A stretch of 64,000 nt of DNA, from contig NZ_MWLN01000191.1 in the NCBI RefSeq assembly GCF_002198655.1, positions 184,923 to 248,922 on the forward strand, read 5' to 3'. The notes under the pieces are model-generated. The model worked only from the letters and a program-made list of their open reading frames with translations. It was not told the origin of the DNA and made no database searches. The position numbers and the translations under genes were made by a program. Position 1 is the stretch's first letter, and each line of letters begins with the position of its first letter. This DNA is from Kineosporia sp. A_224. Lineage in GTDB: Bacteria; Actinomycetota; Actinomycetes; Actinomycetales; Kineosporiaceae. Of the stretch, positions 32,669 to 42,760 are shown piece by piece.

Positions 32669-34215
32669 CGCCGGGCGACGTCGCACAGGTCCCCCTCCTG
32701 CAGATGCGAGGGATCGTCAAGCAGTTCCCGGGCGTCCGGGCGCTCGACGGGATCGACCTGACGGTGCACCCCGGCGAGGTGCACTGCCTGCTCGGGCAGA
32801 ACGGCGCCGGCAAGTCGACCCTCATCAAGATCCTCTCCGGCGCGCAGCGGCCCGACGCGGGAGAGATCCTGTGGCGCGGCTCGGAGCTCGTCCTGGCCCG
32901 GCCGAGCGACGCCCTGCGGCAGGGGATCGCCACGATCTACCAGGAGCTCGACCTCGTCGACGGCCTGACGATCGCCGACAACGTCTACCTGGGCCAGGAG
33001 CGGTCCCGCGGTGGCATGCTCGACCGCCGTCCGCAACGGCGGGCGACCGGCGAGGCCCTGCGCCGGCTGGGGCACCAGGACATCGACCCCGACAGCGAGG
33101 TCGTCGACCTGTCCCCCGCGAGCCGGCAGATCGTCAGCATCGCGCGCGCACTCGTCCACGACGCACGCCTGATCGTCATGGACGAGCCCACGGCCGCCCT
33201 GGCGCAGGCCGAGGTCGACAACCTGTTCCGGGTCATCGGCGAGCTCACCGCGGCCGGCGTCGCGGTCGTGTACATCTCCCACCGGCTCGAGGAGATCCGC
33301 CGGATCGGGGACGTCGTGACGGTCCTCAAGGACGGCCGCACCGTCGCGACGGACCTGCCCGCCCGCACCACCCCGACGCAGAAGATCGTCGGCCTCATGA
33401 CGGGCCGCGCGATGGAGCGGGCCTTCCCGCAGCGGCGCACGCCGGCCGGCGACGACCGGCCGGACGCCGCGGCGACGCCCGGCGCGGCGCTGCTGGAGGT
33501 GCACGGCCTCGCCCTGGACGGCGTGCTCCGCGACGTCGACCTGACCGTCGCCGCCGGCGAGGTCGTCGGCATCGCCGGGCTCGTCGGCTCCGGACGCTCC
33601 GAGCTGCTCGAGACCATCTACGGCGCGCGACGGCGCACCGGAGGGCAGGTGCTCGTCGACGGCCGCCCGCTGCGCCCCGGAGCCGTGACAGCAGCCGTCC
33701 GGGCCGGCCTCGGACTGGCCCCCGAGGAACGGAAGGCGCAGGCCCTGCTGCTCGACCAGCCCGTCTCCCGCAACATCACGCTCGCGTCGCTGTCCCGCTT
33801 CGCCCGTGCGGGGTGGTTCGACCGTCGCGCCGAGCGGCTGCAGGCGGCGCGGTCCGTGCAGGAGCTGGAGATCCGCCCGACGGCGGTGACGCGGCCCGCG
33901 CGGAACCTGTCCGGCGGCAACCAGCAGAAGGTGGTTCTCGCCCGCTGGCTGCTGGGGTCCACGCGGTTGCTCCTTCTCGACGAACCCACGCGCGGCGTGG
34001 ACGTCGGCGCCCGGCTCGAGCTCTACGAGCTCATCCGTCGGCTCGCCGGCGACGGCATGGGCGTCCTGCTCGTGTCGAGCGACGTCACCGAGGTGCTCGG
34101 CCTGTCCGACCGGGTCCTCGTCATGCGGGACGGGCACATCGTGCACGAGGCGCTCGCCGCCGACCTCGACGAGGACGCGGTCCTCAACCTCCTCATGGAA
34201 GGGAGCCCGGTGTGA
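32665..34215 (+). CDS. CUT2-type ABC transporter ATPase, two nucleotide-binding domains
   Basis: A 516-aa RbsA-like protein. Domain 1 has GQNGAGKSTLIK, a modified signature (LSPASRQIVSIARAL) and LIVMDEPTAAL. Domain 2 has the GLVGSGRSELL loop and the strong LSGGNQQKVVLARWL signature with LLLDEPTRGVD. GTG 32665 overlaps the ROK stop codon, which couples regulator and transporter translation. It works with the next permease and the lipoprotein at 35382 to import a monosaccharide-like substrate. Confidence 0.93.
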   Translation: MTPGDVAQVPLLQMRGIVKQFPGVRALDGIDLTVHPGEVHCLLGQNGAGKSTLIKILSGAQRPDAGEILWRGSELVLARPSDALRQGIATIYQELDLVDGLTIADNVYLGQERSRGGMLDRRPQRRATGEALRRLGHQDIDPDSEVVDLSPASRQIVSIARALVHDARLIVMDEPTAALAQAEVDNLFRVIGELTAAGVAVVYISHRLEEIRRIGDVVTVLKDGRTVATDLPARTTPTQKIVGLMTGRAMERAFPQRRTPAGDDRPDAAATPGAALLEVHGLALDGVLRDVDLTVAAGEVVGIAGLVGSGRSELLETIYGARRRTGGQVLVDGRPLRPGAVTAAVRAGLGLAPEERKAQALLLDQPVSRNITLASLSRFARAGWFDRRAERLQAARSVQELEIRPTAVTRPARNLSGGNQQKVVLARWLLGSTRLLLLDEPTRGVDVGARLELYELIRRLAGDGMGVLLVSSDVTEVLGLSDRVLVMRDGHIVHEALAADLDEDAVLNLLMEGSPV

Positions 34216-35285
34216 GCGACGCAGGCGTGACGGGACCGACCGTCGCAGAGGGCACAGTCGCAGAGGGCACAGGGGCCGCCGAGCCCCCGCCCGGTCCCGT
34301 GCACGAGGTGGTGGCGGCGCATCCCGCACGCAGCGGCCTCGCCCGGGGCCTGAGGTTCGCCGACGCCGGCCTGGTCGTCGTCCTCGTCCTGCTCGTCGTC
34401 GCAGGCTCGGTGACGAGCGACGCGTTCCTCACCGGGAGCAACCTGCGCAACATCCTGGTGAGCTCCTCGGTCATCGGCGTCGTCACGGTCGGCGCGACCC
34501 TCGTCATCATCGGCGGCGGGATCGACCTGTCCGTCGGTGCGATCGTGGCGTTGGCCTCCGTCTGGGCGACGACCCTCCAGACGCAGTCGTACGGGCCGGT
34601 GGTGATGGTCCTCTGCGCTGTCCTGGTCGGTGCCGGTGCCGGTCTCGTCAACGGGCTTCTCATCTCCTACGGCCGTCTGGTTCCGTTCATCGCCACCCTG
34701 GCGATGCTCGTCGCGGCCCGGGGGCTGGCCGCGCGGATGGCCGAGAACCGCACCCAGCTCGTGACCCAGGACGCGATCAAGCGGATCGCCACGACCGACG
34801 TGCTCGGCGTCCCCGCCCTGGTCCTGGTGCTGCTCGCCACCGGCCTCGTCGGCTGGTTCCTTCTCGAGCGCACGACCTTCGGGCGCCGGCTCGTCGCGGT
34901 GGGCGGCAACAGCGAGGCCGCCCGGCTGGCCGGGATCGACGTGCGGCGCGTCACGGCGAGCCTGTACGTCATCTCGGGCGTCTGCTGCGGCATCGCCGCC
35001 GTGATGATCATGGCGCGCACCACCACCGGCTCCAGCACCCACGGCTCGCTCTACGAGCTCGACGCCATCGCGGCGGCCATCATCGGCGGCACCCTGCTGA
35101 CCGGCGGTCGCGGCACCATCGTCGGCGCCCTCCTCGGCGTGCTCGTGTTCACCACGATCACCAACATCTTCATCCTCAACAACCTCTCGACCGACGTCCA
35201 GAACATCGCCAAGGGAGCGATCATCGTCGCCGCCGTGCTGATCCAGCGCCGCACGGGGACCCGGTCGAGCCCAGCACCCACCTGA
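34212..35285 (+). CDS. CUT2-type ABC transporter permease
   Basis: A 357-aa RbsC-like membrane protein. The long polar N-terminal tail (about 50 residues, with two VAEGT repeats) is unusual; about nine membrane segments follow, with GGGIDLSVGAIVALASVWAT and GGTLLTGGRGTIVGALLGVL as typical family blocks. GTG 34212 overlaps the ATPase stop. A single permease suggests a homodimer. Confidence 0.92.
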   Translation: MSDAGVTGPTVAEGTVAEGTGAAEPPPGPVHEVVAAHPARSGLARGLRFADAGLVVVLVLLVVAGSVTSDAFLTGSNLRNILVSSSVIGVVTVGATLVIIGGGIDLSVGAIVALASVWATTLQTQSYGPVVMVLCAVLVGAGAGLVNGLLISYGRLVPFIATLAMLVAARGLAARMAENRTQLVTQDAIKRIATTDVLGVPALVLVLLATGLVGWFLLERTTFGRRLVAVGGNSEAARLAGIDVRRVTASLYVISGVCCGIAAVMIMARTTTGSSTHGSLYELDAIAAAIIGGTLLTGGRGTIVGALLGVLVFTTITNIFILNNLSTDVQNIAKGAIIVAAVLIQRRTGTRSSPAPT

Positions 35286-35381
35286 GTCCCGACGCCATCA
35301 CGCGTCGTGTCCCGTCCTGTCCGTTCTGCACGGCACTGCCTGTTCCCCGTGTCCCCATCCACGCGAAAGGTGTGTCCCGCC

Positions 35382-36449
35382 ATGTCCGAGAACCCCGCCC
35401 AGCCCATGCTCGACCGACGCCGCCTCCTGTTCGGTGCCGGAGCGCTCGGTGCCGGTGCCGCCCTCGCGGCCTGCACGAGCAACAGCCCTGCCGAGAGCGC
35501 GACGACCGCCGCGACGGCCGCCACCACGGCCGCGGCCGCGGCGGCCGGAACCCCCGTGACGATCGGCTTCTCGGCGCCGGCCGCCGACCACGGCTGGATC
35601 GCCGCGATCACGACCAACGCGAAGAGCCAGGCCGCCACCTTCAGCGACGTGACGCTCGAGGCGGTCGAGGGCAGCAACGACGTCAACCAGCAGATCAGCC
35701 AGGTGCAGACCCTCATCGACAAGAAGGTCGACGCGCTGGTGATCCTGCCGTTCGACGGCAACGCCCTCACCGAGATCGGCATCACGGCGATGGAGGCCGG
35801 GATCCCGGTCATCAACCTGGACCGGATCTTCGCCTCGCCGCGCGGCTCCCGGACGTGGATCGGCGGCGACAACTACGGCATGGGGGTGGCTGCCGGCCGC
35901 TACATCGGCGAGCAGCTCAAGGCCAAGGGCGTCAGCGCCCCGGTGATCGGGGAGGTCCAGGGCATCGCCAACCTCCAGCTCACCCAGGAGCGTTCCAAGG
36001 GCTTCGCGGACGCGCTGGCAACGTTCGGGTTCAAGGTGTCGCGCCAGGTGTCGGCCGAGTTCACCGTCGAGTCCGGGCAGAAGGTGACCGCCGACCTGCT
36101 GCAGGCGGCCCCGAAGCTGGACGCCGTGTGGAACCACGACGACGACCAGGGCATCGGTGTGCTCGCCGCGATCGACCAGGCCGGCCGCAAGGAGTTCTTC
36201 ATGGTCGGTGGTGCCGGCTCGCGCAACGCCATGGACCTCATCAAGGCCGACTCCGGCGTGCTGAAGTGCACCGTGACGTACCCGCCGACGATGGCCTCGT
36301 CCGCGATCAACCTGGCCCGTCTCGTGGCCCAGGGCAACGGGATGGGCGACCTCGTCGAGAACGAGATCCCTGCCTCCATCACGCTCGCGAGCGCCACCGT
36401 GACGAAGGAGAACGTGGACAAGTACCTCCCGCTCGGCTTCGCGTCGTGA
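35382..36449 (+). CDS. Sugar-binding lipoprotein of the CUT2 transporter
   Basis: A 355-aa type I periplasmic-binding protein. The N-terminus DRRRLLFGAGALGAGAALAA, followed directly by Cys31, combines a twin-arginine-like RRRLL with a lipobox, so it is probably a lipoprotein exported folded through Tat. The mature domain has the family's ISQVQTLIDKKVDALVILPF and GEVQGIANLQLTQERSKGF. ATG 35382 follows GAAAGG. It is followed by catabolic genes with overlapping starts, so binding, import and oxidation are linked. Confidence 0.9.
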   Translation: MSENPAQPMLDRRRLLFGAGALGAGAALAACTSNSPAESATTAATAATTAAAAAAGTPVTIGFSAPAADHGWIAAITTNAKSQAATFSDVTLEAVEGSNDVNQQISQVQTLIDKKVDALVILPFDGNALTEIGITAMEAGIPVINLDRIFASPRGSRTWIGGDNYGMGVAAGRYIGEQLKAKGVSAPVIGEVQGIANLQLTQERSKGFADALATFGFKVSRQVSAEFTVESGQKVTADLLQAAPKLDAVWNHDDDQGIGVLAAIDQAGRKEFFMVGGAGSRNAMDLIKADSGVLKCTVTYPPTMASSAINLARLVAQGNGMGDLVENEIPASITLASATVTKENVDKYLPLGFAS

Positions 36450-37666
36450 GTGCGCCACCCTCCCGGCTCGGGGTGGCGCTCGTCGGCTACGCCTTCATGG
36501 GGGCCGCGCACTCCCAGGCCTGGCGCACCGCGGGCCGGTTCTTCGACCTGCCGTACGAGGTCGACCGGCGCGTGCTGTGCGGTCGCGACCGGGAGGCCGT
36601 CACCACGGCGGCCTCCCGGCTCGGCTGGGCGGAGGTCACCACCGACTGGCGCCAGGTGCTCGACCGGGACGACGTCCACCTCGTCGACGTCTGCACCCCG
36701 GGGGACAGTCACGCCGAGATCGCCGTGGCCGCGCTCGAGGCAGGCAAGCACGTGCTCTGCGAGAAGCCGCTCGCGAACACCGTCGCCGAGGCCGAGCAGA
36801 TGGCCGCGGCAGCGGCCAGGGCCGCCGCCCGCGGGGTGCGGTCCATGGTGGGGTTCAACTACCGCCGGGTCCCGGCGCTGGCTCTCGCCCGGCAGCTGGT
36901 CGCGGCCGGTCGGCTCGGCGAGATCCGGCACGTGCGCGCGCAGTACCTGCAGGACTGGATCGTCGACCCCGCGTTCCCTCTCGTGTGGCGGCTCCAGAAG
37001 GAGCGGGCCGGCTCGGGCGCGCTCGGCGACATCGGCGCGCACATCGTCGACGCCGCCCAGTTCGTCACCGGGCAACGGATCCGGGGTGTCAACGCGATGA
37101 CGGAGACGTTCGTCCGCCGGCGGCCGCTGCCCACCGCCTCCGCCGGGCTGTCGGCGTCCGCCGGGTCCGACGACACCGGCGCGGTCACGGTCGACGACGC
37201 CGCACTGTTCCTCGCGCGCTTCGACGGCGGTGCGCTCGGCGCGTTCGAGGCCACGCGTTTCGCCACCGGCCGCAAGAACGCCCTGCGGCTGGAGGTCAAC
37301 GGCAGCAAGGGTTCGCTGGCCTTCGACTTCGACGCCATGAACGAGCTGCAGGTGTACGACGGGACCGCACCCGCCGACGGGGCAGGGTTCACCCGGATCC
37401 AGGTCACCGAGCCGACGCATCCGTACATGGCGGCCTGGTGGCCGCCCGGTCACCTGATCGGCTACGAGCACACGTTCACGCACGAGGTCGTCGACCTGTT
37501 GGGCGACATCGCCGCCGGGCGTGACCCGAGCCCGTCGTTCGCCGACGGGCTCCAGGTGCAGCGCGTGCTCGCCGCGGTCGAGGAGTCCGCGGCGAACGAG
37601 GGGCGGTGGACCGGGTGCGGCAACGACCCCGCGCCGGACACCGCAGCGACGAACGGGAGGTTGTGA
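36446..37666 (+). CDS. Gfo/Idh/MocA family dehydrogenase
   Basis: A 406-aa oxidoreductase with Rossmann start [17 protein letters not shown], where the usual second Gly of GxGxxG is replaced (GYAFMG). The EKP motif (HVLCEKPLA) and the [20 protein letters not shown] block of inositol/sugar dehydrogenases follow. It is larger than usual because of a loop near 220-245. GTG 36446 overlaps the lipoprotein stop. It probably oxidises the imported sugar; the isomerase gene follows after one base. Confidence 0.9.
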   Translation: MSAPPSRLGVALVGYAFMGAAHSQAWRTAGRFFDLPYEVDRRVLCGRDREAVTTAASRLGWAEVTTDWRQVLDRDDVHLVDVCTPGDSHAEIAVAALEAGKHVLCEKPLANTVAEAEQMAAAAARAAARGVRSMVGFNYRRVPALALARQLVAAGRLGEIRHVRAQYLQDWIVDPAFPLVWRLQKERAGSGALGDIGAHIVDAAQFVTGQRIRGVNAMTETFVRRRPLPTASAGLSASAGSDDTGAVTVDDAALFLARFDGGALGAFEATRFATGRKNALRLEVNGSKGSLAFDFDAMNELQVYDGTAPADGAGFTRIQVTEPTHPYMAAWWPPGHLIGYEHTFTHEVVDLLGDIAAGRDPSPSFADGLQVQRVLAAVEESAANEGRWTGCGNDPAPDTAATNGRL

Positions 37667-37667
37667 G

Positions 37668-38672
37668 ATGGCTCGACCTGTCACGCTCTTCACCGGCCAG
37701 TGGGCGGACCTGCCCTTCGAGGAGGTGGCCCGGCTCGCCTCCGGCTGGGGCTACGACGGACTCGAGATCGCCTGCTGGGGCGACCATCTGGACGTCGTCC
37801 GGGCCACCGAGGACGACGCCTACGCCCGCAGCCGCCGGGACGTGCTCGAGCGTCACGGGCTGCAGACGTGGGCGATCTCCAACCATCTCGCCGGCCAGCT
37901 CGTCTGCGACGACCCGATCGACGAACGGCACCGGGGCATCGTCTCCGCCCGGATCTGGGGCGACGGCGACCCCGAGGGCGTGCGCCGGCGCGCCGCCCGG
38001 GAGATGGAGGCCACGGCCCACGCGGCGAAGGCGCTCGGCGTCGACGTCGTCGTGGGCTTCACCGGCTCGAGCATCTGGAAGGCCGTCGCGATGTTCCCGC
38101 CCGCGACCCAGGAGTTCGTCGACCGGGGGTACGCCGACTTCGCGGACCGGTGGAACCCGGTCCTGGACGTGTTCGACGCGGTCGGGGTCCGGTTCGCCCA
38201 CGAGGTTCACCCGTCGGAGATCGCCTACGACTACTGGACGACGGTGCGGACGCTGGAGGCGATCGGGCACCGCCCGGCGTTCGGGCTCAACTGGGACCCG
38301 AGCCACTTCGTCTGGCAGGACCTCGACCCGGTGGGCTTCCTGTGGGACTTCCGGGACCGGATCTACCACGTGGACTGCAAGGACGCGAAGCGCCAGGTCG
38401 GGAACGGGCGCAACGGCCGCATGGGGTCGCACCTCGCCTGGGCGGACCCGCGCCGCGGCTGGGACTTCGTGTCCACCGGTCACGGCGACGTGCCGTGGGA
38501 GGCGTGCTTCCGGATGCTCAACACGATCGGCTACGCGGGCCCGATCTCGGTCGAGTGGGAGGACGCCGGGATGGACCGGCTCGTCGGCGCGCCCGAGGCG
38601 CTGGAGTTCGTCCGCCGGCTCGCGTTCGACCCGCCGGCCACCGCGTTCGACGCCGCGTTCTCCTCCGAGTAG
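37668..38672 (+). CDS. Sugar phosphate isomerase/epimerase-family TIM-barrel protein
   Basis: A 334-aa AP-endonuclease-2-like TIM barrel. Metal ligands can be placed: Glu in FAHEVHPSE, Asp in LNWDPSHF, His in YHVDCKD and Glu in ISVEWEDAG. Proteins of this type next to Gfo/Idh dehydrogenases include xylose-isomerase-like enzymes, inosose dehydratases and lyases acting on 3-keto glycosides. With the dehydrogenase just upstream, isomerisation or elimination on a keto sugar is the likely job. It ends the CUT2 operon before a strong terminator. Confidence 0.85.
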   Translation: MARPVTLFTGQWADLPFEEVARLASGWGYDGLEIACWGDHLDVVRATEDDAYARSRRDVLERHGLQTWAISNHLAGQLVCDDPIDERHRGIVSARIWGDGDPEGVRRRAAREMEATAHAAKALGVDVVVGFTGSSIWKAVAMFPPATQEFVDRGYADFADRWNPVLDVFDAVGVRFAHEVHPSEIAYDYWTTVRTLEAIGHRPAFGLNWDPSHFVWQDLDPVGFLWDFRDRIYHVDCKDAKRQVGNGRNGRMGSHLAWADPRRGWDFVSTGHGDVPWEACFRMLNTIGYAGPISVEWEDAGMDRLVGAPEALEFVRRLAFDPPATAFDAAFSSE

Positions 38673-38702
38673 CCGCCTCCCAGCGGCTCCTCGCAGGGCC
38701 GG

Positions 38703-38734
38703 GGCCGGGGGTCGCCGTGCGGCGACCCCCGGCC
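38703..38734. terminator. Strong hairpin terminator between convergent operons
   Basis: A perfect 14-bp stem (38703-38716 with 38721-38734) around loop GTGC. It separates the CUT2/isomerase operon from the convergent SDR gene at the end of the 39-46 kb operon. Confidence 0.85.
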
Positions 38735-38759
38735 GTCGTCAGCCCTTACCCCCGTGGGG

Positions 38760-39521
38760 TCATCCCCACTGCTGCTCCGACATCGGCCGCAGCGCTGTCT
38801 CGAGGATGCGCATGTGCCGGGGGCGCGTCAGCACGAAGACGATGAGCTCGGCGACGTCGTCCGCGCGCATCATGTCCTCGACCTGGGCGCTGCCGTGCTG
38901 ACGACCCCGCCCGTCCCCCATGGCGAAGTTCGTCCAGACGCCGCCCGGGCAGATGTTCGTCGCGCGGATCCCGTGCTCGCGCAGCTCCCCGTCGAGCGCC
39001 CGGGTCAGCCCCACCTGGGCGAACTTCGTGGCGCAGTACACCGCCTCGCCCGGGAAGCCTCGCCGTCCCGCCTCGCTCGTCACGGTGACGAGGTCGCCGC
39101 GGCCGCGCTCCAGCAGGTACGGGACCGCTGCCCGGTAGAGGTTGATCGTGCCTGTCACGTTCGTGGCGACCATCTCCGCGTCGTGACGACGCGGGACGTC
39201 GAGGAAGCCGCCGTACGAGCCGACCCCCGCGTTCGCCACCGCGATGTCGAGACCACCGAACTCGGCGACGGCGGCGCCCACGGCAGCGTCCACCGCCTCG
39301 GCGTCCGTGACGTCGACGGCCAGGGAGAGCGCACCGGGCAGCTGCGGGCCGCGCCCGCTGCGACTGAGCAGGGCGACCCGGGCACCCCGGGCGGCCAGCG
39401 CGTGCGCGAGGGCCTCCCCGATGCCCGAGCTCGCCCCGCTGATCACCGCGGACCTCCCGGTGAGGTCCTCGGCCGGGTACGTGCCGTTCGGGTAGGGGGC
39501 AGGAGCACCTGGCTGGGACAT
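38760..39521 (-). CDS. Short-chain dehydrogenase/reductase
   Basis: A 253-aa SDR with cofactor motif SGASSGIGEAL (TGxxxGxG with Ser for Thr), NAG in VANAGVG and the catalytic YCATK pair. ATG 39521 is chosen because GGAGG lies eight bases before it, while the upstream ATG at 39530 directly abuts GGAGG. It is the last gene of the long sugar-acid operon, 58 bases after the second permease, and is probably an NAD(P)-dependent step or side activity of that pathway. Confidence 0.85.
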   Translation of the reverse strand: MSQPGAPAPYPNGTYPAEDLTGRSAVISGASSGIGEALAHALAARGARVALLSRSGRGPQLPGALSLAVDVTDAEAVDAAVGAAVAEFGGLDIAVANAGVGSYGGFLDVPRRHDAEMVATNVTGTINLYRAAVPYLLERGRGDLVTVTSEAGRRGFPGEAVYCATKFAQVGLTRALDGELREHGIRATNICPGGVWTNFAMGDGRGRQHGSAQVEDMMRADDVAELIVFVLTRPRHMRILETALRPMSEQQWG

Positions 39522-39579
39522 CGTCGTCATCCTCCGGTCGGGAACGTGACCCCGGCGCACCGCGCGCCGGAGCGTCGGG

Positions 39580-40413
39580 CTACTTGAGCGCCCCTGCCGT
39601 CGCGCCGGCGGCGACGTACTTCTGCGCGACGAGGAGCAGGACGACGGCAGGCAGGGACGCGAGGACGGCGGTCGCCATGACCGCGCTCCAGTCCTGCACG
39701 TACGACCCGATGTACTGGTAGAGCCCCAGGGTGACGGGCCGGACGTCGTCCGTCGTGGTGAGCGTCAGGGCGAAGAGGAAGTCGCTCCACGTGAAGAGGA
39801 ACGTGAACAGCCCTGCCGTGACGAGCGCGTTGCGGCTCATCGGCACGACGACGGACCAGAACGTCCTCAGCTCACCCGCGCCGTCGACCCGCGCGGCCTC
39901 GACGACCTCGCCCGGCACCGTGGCCATGAAGGCCCGCAGCACGAGGACGGCGAACGGGATCCCGGTGCTGGAGTCGGCGAGCACCAGCCCGGGCAACGAG
40001 TTCAGCAGACCCAGGTCGCTGTAGACCCCGTAGAGCGCGTTGGCCACGACGATGCCGGGCACCATCTGGCTGACGAGGATGCCCAGCAGGAACGCGTCGG
40101 TGAACCGCAGCCGGAACTGGGCGAGGGCGTACGCCGCGGGCGTCGCGAGGACGAGGCTCACGACGACGCTGCCCAGCGACACCACGAGGCTGGTCAGCAG
40201 GTGCGGGCCCTGGTCGCGCAGCGCCTTGGCGTAGCCGGACACGTCCGGGTGCAGGGGCAGCCACGGGCTCGCGACGGCACCACCACCACCGGGCTGCAGC
40301 GACACGTTGAGCATCCAGTAGACCGGGAAGAGCATCACCGCGACGAGCAGCACCGCCACCGCGGTCGACCCCCAGCCGCTCCGGCCCCGGCTCACGGAGG
40401 ATGCGGTCGTCAT
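39580..40413 (-). CDS. CUT1 ABC transporter permease (MalG-like)
   Basis: A 277-aa protein with six membrane helices and an EAA loop VEAARVDGAGELRTFWSVVV. The C-terminal AQKYVAAGATAGALK is the usual end of the MalG-type subunit. It follows the other permease after four bases. No ATPase gene is in the operon, so a shared MsiK-like ATPase must be elsewhere. Confidence 0.92.
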   Translation of the reverse strand: MTTASSVSRGRSGWGSTAVAVLLVAVMLFPVYWMLNVSLQPGGGGAVASPWLPLHPDVSGYAKALRDQGPHLLTSLVVSLGSVVVSLVLATPAAYALAQFRLRFTDAFLLGILVSQMVPGIVVANALYGVYSDLGLLNSLPGLVLADSSTGIPFAVLVLRAFMATVPGEVVEAARVDGAGELRTFWSVVVPMSRNALVTAGLFTFLFTWSDFLFALTLTTTDDVRPVTLGLYQYIGSYVQDWSAVMATAVLASLPAVVLLLVAQKYVAAGATAGALK

Positions 40414-40417
40414 CGCC

Positions 40418-41338
40418 TCACCCCTGCTCCCGCTGCCGGCTCAGGCGCAGGTACAGCACGGCGAACAGCAACGACACGAGGATGAGCAGGTTGCCCGTCG
40501 CGGCCCCCTGCCCGAAGTCGAACTCGACGAAGGACAGCTGGTAGGCCTGCGTGGCCAGGGTCTGCGTCGCGTTGGCGGGCCCGCCCTTGGTCAGGCCGAG
40601 GATGATGTCCAGGACCTTGAGCGTGTAGACCACCCCGAGCACGAGCACCACGTTGACGACCGGGCGGAGCAGCGGCCAGGTGACGTACCGGAACGCCCGC
40701 CACCCGGTCGCGCCGTCGAGCGCCGCCGCCTCGTACAGCTCGTCGGGGATGTCCTGCAGGCCACCGAAGAGGATCGTGGCGTTGAACGGGATGCCGATCC
40801 AGATGTTCACCATGACGACCGCGGCGAGCGCGAGAGTGGTGCTGGTCAGCCAGCCGGGGCGGGCGTCGGTCAGCTGCGTGGCCCGCAGCATCCGGTTCAG
40901 GGCCCCGTTGTCCTGGTCGAGGATCCACTTCCACACCGCGCCGGACACGATGAGCGGGATGAGCCACGGCATCAGCAGCAGCGAGCGCAGCACACCGGCG
41001 CCCGGGAACGTGCGCCGGAAGAAGACCGCGAGCGCCAGGCCGATGGTGAACTGCCCGAGGATCGAGCCCGCGGTGAACAGGAGCGTGTTGACGAGCGACC
41101 TGCCGAAGATCGGCGAGCCCATGACCTGCTCGTAGTTCGCCAGGCCCACCCAGGGGGCCTCGCCCGTGAAGAACGTGCGGGTCGTGTACTCCTGGAAGCC
41201 CATCACGAGGTTCTTGACGAGCGGGTACCCGTAGAAGGCCAGCATGTACAGCGCGGCGGGCGCGACGAACAGCGCCCGCCCCAGGTGCTGCACCCGGCCA
41301 CCGGTCCGCCGGCGCGGCCGGCGTGCGAGCGGGAGCAT
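40418..41338 (-). CDS. CUT1 ABC transporter permease (MalF-like)
   Basis: A 306-aa permease with a short basic N-terminus, six membrane segments and the EAA loop (YEAAALDGATGWRAFRYVTW). LKVLDIILGLTKGGPANATQ marks it as the MalF/UgpA subunit. ATG 41338 is preferred over the longer start at 41413 because GGAGGTGGCC precedes it; the extra 25 residues have no ribosome-binding site. Confidence 0.9.
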   Translation of the reverse strand: MLPLARRPRRRTGGRVQHLGRALFVAPAALYMLAFYGYPLVKNLVMGFQEYTTRTFFTGEAPWVGLANYEQVMGSPIFGRSLVNTLLFTAGSILGQFTIGLALAVFFRRTFPGAGVLRSLLLMPWLIPLIVSGAVWKWILDQDNGALNRMLRATQLTDARPGWLTSTTLALAAVVMVNIWIGIPFNATILFGGLQDIPDELYEAAALDGATGWRAFRYVTWPLLRPVVNVVLVLGVVYTLKVLDIILGLTKGGPANATQTLATQAYQLSFVEFDFGQGAATGNLLILVSLLFAVLYLRLSRQREQG

Positions 41339-41423
41339 CGGCCACCTCCGGTCCGACATCGGCCGGTGGGCGGGGGCCGTTCTCCCGCCCACCGGCGTCT
41401 CCAGCGCGTTCATGCCCGGGCCG

Positions 41424-42671
41424 TCAGCCCGCCTGTGCCTGCTGCAGCGCCGACAGCGGAGCCTCGCCGCTCGTCATCGCCGACTGCATCGCGGTGTAGA
41501 TCTTCGTCGCCGCCTTCGGCCAGTCCGGGCCGAGCTGTCCGGTCCGGGAACGGGCCGTCTGCACCGCGTCGGTGAAGCCCTTCATCTTCGGGTTCTGCGC
41601 CACGAACTCGCCGAGCAGGCTCGTCCTGGTCGGCACGGTCTGCCGGGCCTTGGCGAGCGCGAGCTGGTTGGCGTCGGAGTTGAGGCAGGCCACGACCTTG
41701 GCGGCAGCGGCCTGCCGCGCCTTGTCACCCGTCTGCGGCACGGTCCAGGTCTCGCCGCCCAGCGGCGCGACCGACGTCATCCCGGCCTTGGGCACCGGGA
41801 CCGGCACGACGTCGTAGTTCAGGCCAGCCACCGAGTCGAGCACCGGGAACTGCCACGGCCCGTTGACCATCATGGCGGCCTTGCCGGCCTTGAACTGGTC
41901 GTTCACGTCGGCCTGGGACCAGGTGACGACCGACTTGGAGGCGGACCCGTCCTTGACGAGGTCGACCCACAGCTGGAGGGCGTCCGCCGTCTGCTGGGTC
42001 GCGATGTCCTTCTCCTCGCCGCCGTTCGACCACATGAAGGGCAGGAACTGCCAGGTCCCCTCGAACGTGTTGATCGCGGAGAAGGCGACGCCGTACCGGT
42101 CGCCCTTCGTGAGCTTCTTCGAGGCCGCCTCGAGCTCGTCCCACGTCGTCGGCACGCTCACGCCCGCCTCGGCGAGGATGTCCTTGTTGTAGATGAGGGC
42201 GATCGTGTTGGTGACCGGCTGCAGCCCGTACAGCTTGCCCTCGTAGGTCGAGGCGTCCACGACACCCTGCTGGTACCCGTCGGCCTTCAGCCCGAAGTCG
42301 TCCAGCGGGGCGAGGGCGCCGGAGGCCGCGATCTGCTGCAGGTCGGGGTTGTCGAGCATGAGGACGTCGGGGAGCGTCTTCGACGAGCTCTGCTGCAGCA
42401 CCTTGGCGATGAGCTTGTCGCCGGGTACCGCCTCGCGCTCGATCTTCACCCCGATCTGGGTGCCGCAGGCCTCCACGGTCTGCTGGACGACGGTGTTGTC
42501 GGGTTCGTTGGCGTAGTAGTCCAGGACGCGCAGGGAGGTGACCGCCGCCGCGCCGCTGCTGCCGCCGGACGGGGCGTCGCTGCCTCCGCCGCAGGCCGAC
42601 AGCACCAGCGGCACAGCGCAGGCGCCGGCGAGGACCTGCCGGACGCGGACGCGCTTTCGAGGTGTGGGCAT
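41424..42671 (-). CDS. Sugar-binding lipoprotein of the CUT1 transporter
   Basis: A 415-aa family 1 solute-binding lipoprotein with signal peptide and lipobox ending VLSAC (Cys27), then a Gly/Ser linker. The fold marks TIALIYNKDILAEAG and AAMMVNGPWQFPVLD are typical. It is encoded in the middle of the GntR-divergent operon, after the SDR and before the two permeases. Its ligand is probably the sugar or sugar acid used by the catabolic enzymes upstream. Confidence 0.9.
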   Translation of the reverse strand: MPTPRKRVRVRQVLAGACAVPLVLSACGGGSDAPSGGSSGAAAVTSLRVLDYYANEPDNTVVQQTVEACGTQIGVKIEREAVPGDKLIAKVLQQSSSKTLPDVLMLDNPDLQQIAASGALAPLDDFGLKADGYQQGVVDASTYEGKLYGLQPVTNTIALIYNKDILAEAGVSVPTTWDELEAASKKLTKGDRYGVAFSAINTFEGTWQFLPFMWSNGGEEKDIATQQTADALQLWVDLVKDGSASKSVVTWSQADVNDQFKAGKAAMMVNGPWQFPVLDSVAGLNYDVVPVPVPKAGMTSVAPLGGETWTVPQTGDKARQAAAAKVVACLNSDANQLALAKARQTVPTRTSLLGEFVAQNPKMKGFTDAVQTARSRTGQLGPDWPKAATKIYTAMQSAMTSGEAPLSALQQAQAG

Positions 42672-42760
42672 CTGGGTGTTCCTCTCGTGAGTGCCGTCGG
42701 AGGACGGCGGTGGGGGAGCGAGCCGGGCGGACCGGCGGTGGGGCGCGGCGGCCGGGGCGG

